Below are positions 1-5,847 of a stretch of 10,246 nucleotides of DNA, piece after piece (the stretch's first letter is position 1; every line of letters starts with the position of its first letter). The notes under the pieces were generated by a model, which was given only the letters and a program-made list of their open reading frames with translations, ran no database searches and was not told the DNA's origin. The DNA lies in the NCBI GenBank assembly GCA_020058465.1, contig JAGVDZ010000195.1, forward strand, positions 1-10,246. The letters run 5' to 3'. This DNA comes from Parachlamydiales bacterium. Lineage in GTDB: Bacteria; Chlamydiota; Chlamydiia; Chlamydiales; SM23-39. A program made the position numbers and the translations under genes.

Positions 1-1360
1 CATCCATCGAGCTAAAACCCATAAATAAGCTAACGGTGCCTGTAGGTACTTCTTCAACCTCAATGTAGACATCTCGATAAGCCTCTTCTGAAGAGGGAAT
101 ATCTGTATTTCGGACAGTATAGACGTTGACATGCTTGAAATAACCGACGGCCTCTAGCCTCTGCTGAGTAGCTTGAAGCTTTCTAGCATCGAACGATTCT
201 CCAGGAACTAACAGCGATTCACGCAGGATGACCTTATCTTGCGTTAAGATATTACCACGAATGTGGATGAGACCAATCTTATAGGGCTTGCTTTCTAGGA
301 TTGCAAAATGGACATCAAATGTGGGGGAGTCCTCTTTGAGGATGAGCTCATAATCAACCTGTGTGTCGATATACCCCTTCTGTCCGTACATATCTCGAAT
401 GGCATTGGCAGACAGTCGGACCTTTTCGGGAGAAAAGATAGAGCCTGCCTGAATGAAAGAGTGGGTATTGAGGGTTTCTTGAGAAAATAACTCGTTGCCC
501 TCATAAGAAATTCGTCCTATGTGGTAAAGAGGACCTCGAACAGCTTCAATATGGATGATCAAGCGTCTAGAGATCGGATCTTCTTGAAGGTCGATCTGCA
601 AAGAGGCGTCGGCATACCCCTCGTCATGTAGATAACTCAAGATGGTCATTCGATCTTTTTCGAGCAGCTCTTCTTGGAATAGTCCATGGCCTGTCAACCA
701 ACTTGTCAAGAGATTGTATTTCTTGAGTTGCATTACACCGAGGAGGTCCGATCTTTCTTTGGAAGAAAACCCTTCCAAAATAATATCTTTGATGTAGCCT
801 GGACGTCCCTCTTCGACGTGGATCATGATATCTACTTCGTGAGATGGCTCGACTTGTTCAATCTGATAGGAGAGGTTAGATTCAAAATATCCTCTCTTGA
901 TGTAAGCCTCTTTGACTTTTTGAAAAGCTTTGATAAAAAGGTCCCGATCGAAAGGGGTCTCCAGGCTTAAGTCGAGTTCTTTACTCAGCGAAGAGGCGCT
1001 AAGCATCTGATTGCCATCCCAGAAGATACCACGAATCATGGGCTTAGTTGACAGGTGAAGCTTAATGATCAGTTGTCCATCTTCGAAACGAAAGGAAGGG
1101 TTTACTTGGTCGTAAGAGGAAGCAAGATTTTTCAAATCGAGATCGAATAGGACGTGAGAAAATAGATCTCCCTGTTTGCTTTGCAAAAGAGCCTTTGCTT
1201 TAGCAGCTTCGTCCTCTGACATGCCAAAGGGGGCGTCGACAGTGACCTCAATTGAGGCAATAGGTCGAGGTTCTAAAGCGTCCGAACAAGCAGAGAAAGG
1301 GACGAGCATGAGGGCTGTGGCGAGGATGGTTGTTGCAATGCGAGGGAGCATGTAAGACAT
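1..1360 (-). CDS. bamA: BamA/Omp85 outer-membrane protein assembly factor, N-terminal part (cut by window edge)
   Basis: The minus strand is open from an ATG at 1360 to the window edge, giving 453 complete codons. The product is the central subunit of the complex that folds beta-barrel proteins into the outer membrane. A hydrophobic N-terminal segment (residues about 8-24) is an export signal. Five POTRA-like units follow, roughly at residues 33-105, 107-184, 187-275, 277-355 and 357-440; recurring cues are I-x-G-x3-I-x-GN-type openings (GLIHIRGN at 363-370, HIGRISYEGN at 280-289) and GY at the second helix end (RGYFE, EGYAD, KGYID, VGYFK). The last residues visible, SLFMGFSSMD, match the start of the barrel in chlamydial Omp85 as I remember it; the barrel itself lies outside the window. 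The first ATG is chosen because AGGA lies 4 nt upstream; an ATG at 1351 is possible. It lies 94 bp behind recR in the same direction. An FSAC lipobox-like site at residues 22-25 is unusual for this family. Confidence 0.95.
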   Translation of the reverse strand, partial: MSYMLPRIATTILATALMLVPFSACSDALEPRPIASIEVTVDAPFGMSEDEAAKAKALLQSKQGDLFSHVLFDLDLKNLASSYDQVNPSFRFEDGQLIIKLHLSTKPMIRGIFWDGNQMLSASSLSKELDLSLETPFDRDLFIKAFQKVKEAYIKRGYFESNLSYQIEQVEPSHEVDIMIHVEEGRPGYIKDIILEGFSSKERSDLLGVMQLKKYNLLTSWLTGHGLFQEELLEKDRMTILSYLHDEGYADASLQIDLQEDPISRRLIIHIEAVRGPLYHIGRISYEGNELFSQETLNTHSFIQAGSIFSPEKVRLSANAIRDMYGQKGYIDTQVDYELILKEDSPTFDVHFAILESKPYKIGLIHIRGNILTQDKVILRESLLVPGESFDARKLQATQQRLEAVGYFKHVNVYTVRNTDIPSSEEAYRDVYIEVEEVPTGTVSLFMGFSSMD

Positions 1361-1361
1361 G

Positions 1362-1380
1362 ATTTCCTTTTCGAAAGGAT
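1362..1380 (-). promoter_or_regulatory. bamA ribosome-binding site inside a small hairpin
   Basis: Read on the minus strand, TCCTTT-CGA-AAAGGA forms a 6-bp stem with a 3-nt loop (1365-1379). The 3' arm holds the AAGGA Shine-Dalgarno sequence just before the bamA ATG at 1360. The hairpin and RBS are seen directly; that folding limits initiation is inference. The rest of the recR-bamA gap shows no clear terminator. Confidence 0.45.
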
Positions 1381-1454
1381 GATGGAATTAGGACAAGCAA
1401 AAGCCAAACAGGGCCATAGATTCCAGGGAGTCTAAAGGAGGTAGGTGAATAAAG

Positions 1455-2054
1455 TCAAAGCTTCTGCCGGCCTTCAAAAGCAAAAAGAAGTGTACTTGGG
1501 CTGAGATATTCCAAAGAACCGCCAGCTGGGATACCCGAAGCAAGACGAGAAAATATGAAGGGGTGAGTGGTGAGGTGTTCCCTCAGATAGAGGGCTGTTG
1601 TATCACCTTCGAGTGTGGCGTCAAAAGCAAGGATAATTTCCTCAATAGGATTTTGGTTGAGGTGGCGACGCAGTTTGCTGAGATCAACTTGATCAGCATG
1701 GCGTCCATCCAAGGGAGATAGAAGGTGTTGTATCACATGATAAAGTCCTCGATATGACCTTGTCTTTTCCATGGCAAACACTTCTTTAAACGAAGCTACG
1801 ATGCAGAGCTGAGATCGATTGCGACAAGTGCTAGTGCAGAAGGAACATATTCCTTTTTCTGTCAGACACCCGCATGTACGGCATGGAGATACTTCTTGTA
1901 GTAGAGTTGAAAGGCTAGAGCTGAAAGAGGTTAGATATTCATTTGAACAGGAGCAAAGATGTAGGGCAAACCGCTCTGCAGTACGCCGGCCGACGCTCGG
2001 AAGTTTGCTTAGTTCTTGAATCAACTTTTCGAGAGCTGGAGGGAAGGAATGCAT
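1455..2054 (-). CDS. recR: Recombination mediator protein RecR
   Basis: This 199-residue protein has the full length and architecture of RecR, which with RecF/RecO helps load RecA on single-stranded gaps. Residues 1-55 carry the helix-hairpin-helix region (LSKLPSVGRRTAERFALHL). C58, C61, C70 and C73 form the four-cysteine zinc finger (CRTC...CSFC). A Toprim domain follows, with EKTRSYRGLYHV at 96-107, LSPLDG at 112-117, the acidic stretch AFDATLEGD near 143-151, and the C-terminal SGIPAGGSLEYL at 173-184. ATG at 2054 is the only reasonable start because an in-frame TAA lies three codons upstream; no clear Shine-Dalgarno is visible. The next gene in the same direction is bamA, so the two probably share a transcript. 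A 90-bp repeat copy ends 26 nt before the start codon. Confidence 0.97.
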   Translation of the reverse strand: MHSFPPALEKLIQELSKLPSVGRRTAERFALHLCSCSNEYLTSFSSSLSTLLQEVSPCRTCGCLTEKGICSFCTSTCRNRSQLCIVASFKEVFAMEKTRSYRGLYHVIQHLLSPLDGRHADQVDLSKLRRHLNQNPIEEIILAFDATLEGDTTALYLREHLTTHPFIFSRLASGIPAGGSLEYLSPSTLLFAFEGRQKL

Positions 2055-2080
2055 AAGGTCTTACGATTGGTATAACTCAT

Positions 2081-2170
2081 TACACAAATGAATTCAAAAG
2101 TTGGTTTTTGACAGTGTCGGTGATGCTTGGAATTCACCTTTCTTGTATCGCTAAATTTTTTTACGTTTAT
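2081..2170. repeat. Intergenic repeat, copy 1 (upstream of recR)
   Basis: This 90-bp stretch matches 8650-8740 with 8 substitutions and one single-base gap (about 90% identity); seven of the substitutions are transitions. It carries nested inverted repeats. An outer pair TGAATTC/GAATTCA (from 2089 and ending about 2136) encloses TCAAAA-gttggt-TTTTGA and AGTGTC-ggt-GATGCT, the latter with two G-T pairs. A run of seven T follows. Outside the repeat no further similarity to the second locus is visible. Whether it is a mobile-element half, a regulatory leader or an RNA is unknown. Confidence 0.85.
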
Positions 2171-2219
2171 ACCAAATATCAAAAATAACTTTGCATTGCA
2201 ACGTTTGGCATGAGGTCTA

Positions 2220-2247
2220 CTGACGACTTGGCTTGGTGGCGTATAAT
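2220..2247 (+). promoter_or_regulatory. Candidate sigma-70-type promoter for the fab operon
   Basis: A perfect TATAAT lies at 2242-2247, with CTGACG (4 of 6 matches to TTGACA) at 2220-2225 and a 16-bp spacer. Transcription would start near 2254, leaving a leader of about 65 nt before fabH. The -10 box is seen directly; promoter activity is inference. Confidence 0.5.
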
Positions 2248-2262
2248 TAAAAATTTTAATTA
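2244..2262. repeat. Perfect AT-rich palindrome overlapping the fabH promoter
   Basis: TAATTAAAA-a-TTTTAATTA is a perfect 9-bp inverted repeat with a one-base centre. It overlaps the -10 box and the predicted transcription start of the fab operon, where an operator would sit. No regulator is identified, and pure A/T sequence makes chance palindromes more likely. Confidence 0.5.
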
Positions 2263-2319
2263 CAACATTAAAAGACTTGGATCGACGAATTATAGTGAAT
2301 CGGTTAGACTGTTGCCCCT

Positions 2320-3336
2320 ATGAGTGCAACGAGTCATAGCAGTTCTGGTCACGCTTGGATTTTGTCTACAGGTCGATTTCTTCCAGAGAAAGTTCTTAGT
2401 AATAAAGACTTAGAGCAAATGGTAGAGACCTCCGATGAGTGGATTATCACTCGTACAGGAATTCGTGAGAGGAGGATTGCTGCGGCGGATGAGTTTACTT
2501 CATCTATGGGTGTGAAAGCGGCGCAAAGGGCTCTTGCCAGGGTCTCTTTGGACCCTATGGACATCGATTTGATCCTTGTGGCTACTTTGACTCCAGATTA
2601 CGTGTTCCCCAATACAGCTTGTTTAATTCAAAAAGAATTGGGGGCTTGGAATGCGGCAGCCTTGGATCTGCAAGCAGCTTGTAGCGGCTTTCTCTACGCA
2701 CTGGCAATGGCGCAAAGCTTAATTGTATCAGGGATGTATCGCAATATTTTGGTGATTGCCTCTGAGAAACTTTCGGCAATTACCGACTATCAGGACCGCA
2801 CTACTTGCATTTTGTTTGGGGATGGGGCGGGCGCTTGCATCGTGTCGAGGGAGCCTCATGGGTTTCGCATTGACAAAGTGTGTTTAGGTGCCGACGGATG
2901 TCAAGCTGACCTTTTGATCATGCCTGCTGGGGGGGGGAAAGAGCCAGCTTCTCGAGAGACTGTCGAGAATCGGAAACACTTTATTAAGATGAAGGGCAAC
3001 GAACTTTTCAAACATGCGGTGAGAAGAATGGAGTTTTCACTCAAAGAGTGTCTGGAGGCCTGCCAGTTGAAAGAGGAGGAGGTTGGGTGGGTCATTCCTC
3101 ATCAGGCAAATTCAAGGATTATCGATGCGATTGCTAAACGATTTTCTCACTTGCCGCCAGATCGTATTTTTCGGACTGTTGAGAAATATGGGAACACCTC
3201 GGCATCTTCTGTGATCATTGCTCTCGATGAGCTCGTGGAGACTGGCAGAGTTAAACAAAATGACCCGATCATATTGACCGCCTTTGGCGGAGGGTTGACC
3301 TGGGGGTCGGCTGTTCTTACCTATGAGGCATCTTAA
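2320..3336 (+). CDS. fabH: 3-oxoacyl-ACP synthase III (FabH)
   Basis: The 338-residue product is the condensing enzyme that starts type II fatty-acid synthesis, joining acetyl-CoA (or another acyl-CoA primer) to malonyl-ACP in the cytoplasm. The catalytic triad is visible: C121 in LQAACSGF, H261 in IPHQAN and N292 in YGNTSAS. Other family marks are TSDEWIITRTGIRERR (37-52), FGDGAGA (166-172) and the C-terminal AFGGGLTWGS. The length is close to the usual ~320-335; the first ~12 residues are an extra, serine-rich tail. The ATG at 2320 is used because an in-frame TAG lies just upstream and no other start precedes the conserved ILSTGRFLPEKVL, but no good Shine-Dalgarno is visible. It is the first gene of fabH-fabD-fabG-acpP, transcribed divergently from recR. 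Confidence 0.97.
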   Translation: MSATSHSSSGHAWILSTGRFLPEKVLSNKDLEQMVETSDEWIITRTGIRERRIAAADEFTSSMGVKAAQRALARVSLDPMDIDLILVATLTPDYVFPNTACLIQKELGAWNAAALDLQAACSGFLYALAMAQSLIVSGMYRNILVIASEKLSAITDYQDRTTCILFGDGAGACIVSREPHGFRIDKVCLGADGCQADLLIMPAGGGKEPASRETVENRKHFIKMKGNELFKHAVRRMEFSLKECLEACQLKEEEVGWVIPHQANSRIIDAIAKRFSHLPPDRIFRTVEKYGNTSASSVIIALDELVETGRVKQNDPIILTAFGGGLTWGSAVLTYEAS

Positions 3337-3352
3337 TAGCATGGACATTAAT

Positions 3353-3357
3353 AAGGA
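3353..3357 (+). promoter_or_regulatory. RBS that fixes the fabD start
   Basis: AAGGA lies 7 nt before the ATG at 3365. The two earlier in-frame ATGs (3323, inside fabH, and 3341) have no comparable site, so this RBS decides in favour of 3365. Confidence 0.75.
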
Positions 3358-3364
3358 TCATGCC

Positions 3365-4297
3365 ATGAGACATTGGGGTGTTGTCTTTCCAGGTCAGGGG
3401 GCACAGTTTTCTGGTATGGGCCGCAGTGTCGCCAAGGCGTATCCAATTGCAAGACAAACTTTTGAAGAGGCAAGTGACCTTGTGAACATGGATCTTGCAT
3501 CGCTTGCGTTTGAGGGGCCCATGGAACTCTTGACTCAAACAAAATATAGCCAGATGGCTCTTTTGACAGTCAGTGTTGCCCTGTGGCGTGTGTTGATGCA
3601 GGAAAGGCCATGGATTCCAGGTGGTATGGCCGGTTTGAGTTTAGGAGAATATTCTGCTCTTGTGGCCGCAGGTGTGGTCTCGTTTGATGAGGCCCTTTTA
3701 TTAGTTCAGAAGAGAGCTACATTCATGCACGAGGCTTGTGAACAACTGAAAGGGGGGATGGCGGCTGTTTTGTTTTTGGATCCTCACACCATTGAGGAGG
3801 TGGTTGATCCCATCGACCAACTTTGGGTGGCTAATTACAACACGCCTGATCAGACGGTGATTTCGGGTACTTTGGACGCCTTGGAACAGGGATCGCAGTT
3901 ACTAAAGCAAAAGGGGGCCAAGAAGATAATACCATTGCAAGTTCATGGAGCTTTTCATAGTGGTCTTATGGAGTCTGCACGATTGAAACTAGCTCCTTGG
4001 ATTGATCAACTATCTTTGAAACTAGATAAGGTCCCTTTATTTATGAATGTGACAGGGAACGAGGTGAAGAGTGACACTGAGTTAAAGAAGAATCTTAAAG
4101 ATCAGATGACTGGCTCTGTTCGTTGGTGGTATTCAATACAGGAGATGCAGTCCCAAGGAGTTATCGGTATTCTCGAGGTGGGAGCTGGCAAGACACTGAC
4201 TTCGATGAATCAGAAAATTGGGGTCAAGCATGCGATTTCTTTTTCAGAAGCGGAGGATTTAGGTAAAGTCATGACAAAATTCGATGAGGTACTTTGA
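3365..4297 (+). CDS. fabD: Malonyl-CoA:ACP transacylase (FabD)
   Basis: FabD moves the malonyl group from malonyl-CoA to acyl carrier protein, supplying the extender for FabH and later condensations. From ATG 3365 the protein has 310 residues, the normal length, and begins at the conserved VVFPGQGAQ. The nucleophile S92 lies in [11 protein letters not shown]117 in QKRATFM binds the malonyl carboxylate, and the catalytic H198 is in GAFHSGLM. The frame is open back to 3323, overlapping fabH by 14 nt, but only the 3365 start has a Shine-Dalgarno sequence and it removes a non-conserved 14-residue tail. It follows fabH by 28 bp, and its TGA shares one base with the fabG ATG (TGATG), which suggests translational coupling. 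Confidence 0.97.
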   Translation: MRHWGVVFPGQGAQFSGMGRSVAKAYPIARQTFEEASDLVNMDLASLAFEGPMELLTQTKYSQMALLTVSVALWRVLMQERPWIPGGMAGLSLGEYSALVAAGVVSFDEALLLVQKRATFMHEACEQLKGGMAAVLFLDPHTIEEVVDPIDQLWVANYNTPDQTVISGTLDALEQGSQLLKQKGAKKIIPLQVHGAFHSGLMESARLKLAPWIDQLSLKLDKVPLFMNVTGNEVKSDTELKKNLKDQMTGSVRWWYSIQEMQSQGVIGILEVGAGKTLTSMNQKIGVKHAISFSEAEDLGKVMTKFDEVL

Positions 4298-5049
4298 TGA
4301 GAAAACTGGATCGGAAGAAGGTGATTGTCACTGGGGGGACATCGGGCATCGGTAGGGCTATTACACAACGATTTGTTAAAGAAGGAGCTGATGTAGTTTT
4401 TTTTGGGACTCGTAAAGAAAAGGCTGAAGAGACAATTGAATTACTTCATTCTATCGGGTTACAAGAAGAGCAGATTGTCTCATATCGATTAGTTGATGTT
4501 TCGAATACACAAGATGTTGAAAGCACTGTTTCAGAAGTTATTACCCTTCTCAAAGGGATTGATATTCTCGTGAACAATGCAGGCATAACGAAAGATATGC
4601 TTTTAATTAGGATGGGTGAGGTCGATTGGGATCGAGTTTTGGATGTCAATCTCAAATCGATGTTTAATATGTGTCGCTCGACAGTGAAAACAATGATGAA
4701 GCAGCGCTTTGGTCGTGTTATTAATATCTCCTCTGTTGTTGGATTGACAGGAAATGGGGGGCAAGTCAATTATGCTGCCTCTAAAGCGGGCGTAATAGGA
4801 TTAACGAAGTCGCTGGCCAAGGAGCTTGCTAGTCGCGGTATTTTAGTCAACTGTATTGCCCCTGGTTACATAGGGACGGAGATGACGGAGGGGCTACCCG
4901 ACCCTGTCAAAGAGAAGATTTTGGAGCAAATTCCTCTGAAGCGGATGGGTCATCCCGAGGAGATCGCTGCTGCAGCCCTTTTTTTAGCATCGGATGGAAG
5001 TTATGTGACAGGTCAAGTTCTCGTAGTGGATGGGGGGATGGTCATGTAG
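4297..5049 (+). CDS. fabG: 3-oxoacyl-ACP reductase (FabG)
   Basis: This NADPH-dependent short-chain dehydrogenase reduces 3-ketoacyl-ACP, the first reduction step of each elongation cycle. The 250-residue protein has a complete Rossmann signature TGGTSGIG (12-19), NNAG (93-96), the structural N118 and the catalytic S146, Y159 and K163 (YAASK). The SDR C-terminus ends in [13 protein letters not shown] 4297 is preferred over the TTG one codon earlier: GAGG lies 7 nt upstream and the ATG overlaps the fabD stop by one base. It belongs to the fabH-fabD-fabG-acpP operon; acpP begins 56 bp downstream. SDR enzymes vary in substrate, but operon position makes FabG secure. Confidence 0.97.
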   Translation: MRKLDRKKVIVTGGTSGIGRAITQRFVKEGADVVFFGTRKEKAEETIELLHSIGLQEEQIVSYRLVDVSNTQDVESTVSEVITLLKGIDILVNNAGITKDMLLIRMGEVDWDRVLDVNLKSMFNMCRSTVKTMMKQRFGRVINISSVVGLTGNGGQVNYAASKAGVIGLTKSLAKELASRGILVNCIAPGYIGTEMTEGLPDPVKEKILEQIPLKRMGHPEEIAAAALFLASDGSYVTGQVLVVDGGMVM

Positions 5050-5105
5050 GGCCGTTCTCTTATGACTTGGACAGGAATATGGAATTCGCAAATTGAAGGA
5101 AGAAC

Positions 5106-5354
5106 ATGTCAGTACAGAAAGAGGTACAGAAAGAGGTGACGGAGATTATTGTGGAGCAGCTCGGCGTTGATCCAGATGATGTCTCCCCCGAAAAGTCGTT
5201 TGTCGAGGATCTCAATGCAGATTCTTTGGATTTGACAGAGCTGATTATGACCTTTGAAGAGAGATTTGGCTTTGAAATTTCTGAAGAAGATGCGGAGAAG
5301 CTCAAGACTGTTGCCGATGTGATCCAATACATTGAAAAACGGAAGTCGGCTTAA
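5106..5354 (+). CDS. acpP: Acyl carrier protein
   Basis: This 82-residue acidic protein carries the growing acyl chain on a phosphopantetheine arm for FabD, FabH and FabG encoded just upstream. The attachment serine is S40 in the ADSLDLTEL motif. Helix I (about 4-19), the acidic recognition helix starting at S40, and the terminal [12 protein letters not shown] helix match the usual four-helix ACP. AAGGA with 7-nt spacing precedes the ATG. The motif reads [10 protein letters not shown] rather than the common GADSLDTVEL, a mild variation. It is the last gene of the operon and faces the convergent CNBD gene across 70 bp containing a strong palindrome. Confidence 0.97.
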   Translation: MSVQKEVQKEVTEIIVEQLGVDPDDVSPEKSFVEDLNADSLDLTELIMTFEERFGFEISEEDAEKLKTVADVIQYIEKRKSA

Positions 5355-5372
5355 TACCAAACGCCAGGAATC

Positions 5373-5406
5373 GTACCAGATATCGTAAATTTATGATATC
5401 TGGTAC
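5373..5406. terminator. Perfect inverted repeat between convergent genes, probable bidirectional hairpin
   Basis: GTACCAGATATC (5373-5384) and GATATCTGGTAC (5395-5406) pair perfectly over 12 bp, and the 10-nt AT-rich centre is itself nearly palindromic. It sits between the stop codons of acpP and the convergent CNBD gene, the usual place for a shared terminator. Neither strand has a good T-run after the stem, so classical intrinsic termination is not certain. It might instead block read-through or stabilise RNA 3' ends. Confidence 0.55.
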
Positions 5407-5424
5407 TGGGTCTCTGGAGTTTGC

Positions 5425-5847
5425 TTACGAGAGTTCGAATCGACAGGGGTGTTGGGTTGTGTAGCGTTGTAATAAGGCTATGGAGACAGAGGGGCACTCG
5501 GAGATGATCGATCGAAGGTGACTTTTGGATAACGTAAAAAACAAAGATTCAGTGATACAGGTTGCAAAGTAGCTACGTGGGTGTTGGTTAAATAGAGATT
5601 CTTCACCGAAAAAGTCATAATGGTAGAGTTGAATTAGATTTTGGAGATTCTGATTCTGAATCTGGACTGCGCCTTTTACGATGAGGTAGAGTCGGTTTGC
5701 GACTTTGCCGGGGGAGAAAATCTGTTCTTTTGGATCGTACTCATCTTCGTGTAATTTGTCTGCAATCGCGAGCAAAGTCTCGAGGTCTAATTCGGCAAAT
5801 GGGTCGATCTTTTTCAGAAAAAAAGCCTTCTCAATCAATGTCTTCAT
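5425..5847 (-). CDS. Small cyclic-nucleotide-binding-fold protein (CT235-like)
   Basis: The 140-residue protein is a lone cyclic-nucleotide-binding (CRP-type) beta-roll. Residues about 40-60 give the usual opening EQIFSPGKVANRLYLIVKGAV. The phosphate-binding cassette is recognisable as FGEESLF-x3-PRS, with E82 and R91 kept. No helix-turn-helix follows, so it is unlikely to be a transcription factor. Its ATG overlaps the stop of the large membrane-protein gene upstream (ATGA, 5844-5847), and no strong RBS is visible, so translation is probably coupled. The same pairing occurs in Chlamydia (CT235 beside CT234, from memory). The ligand is unknown; cAMP is only one possibility. I infer that it acts as the sensing partner of the membrane protein. 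Confidence 0.85.
   Translation of the reverse strand: MKTLIEKAFFLKKIDPFAELDLETLLAIADKLHEDEYDPKEQIFSPGKVANRLYLIVKGAVQIQNQNLQNLIQLYHYDFFGEESLFNQHPRSYFATCITESLFFTLSKSHLRSIISECPSVSIALLQRYTTQHPCRFELS

Noticed and set aside
686..970. A 94-aa plus-strand ORF opposite bamA
   Set aside because: It is antisense to a clear POTRA-coding region with no RBS or recognisable family; a shadow frame.
2107..2136. TTGACA inside repeat copy 1 as a -35 box of a plus-strand promoter
   Set aside because: At 16-18 bp spacing there is only AATTCA-like sequence, not a -10 box; the hexamer is also part of a conserved stem.
2191..2201. Short inverted repeat TTGCA-t-TGCAA
   Set aside because: Five-base arms are expected by chance in a window of this size, and it has no link to a promoter element.
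3323..3364. Longer fabD starting at 3323 or 3341
   Set aside because: The extra residues are not FabD-like and lack an RBS, whereas 3365 has AAGGA at ideal spacing.
3635..3655. FabD motif GLSLGE instead of GHSLGE as a possible catalytic oddity
   Set aside because: GLSLGEY is a common natural variant in FabD proteins, and the Ser, Arg and His residues are all present.
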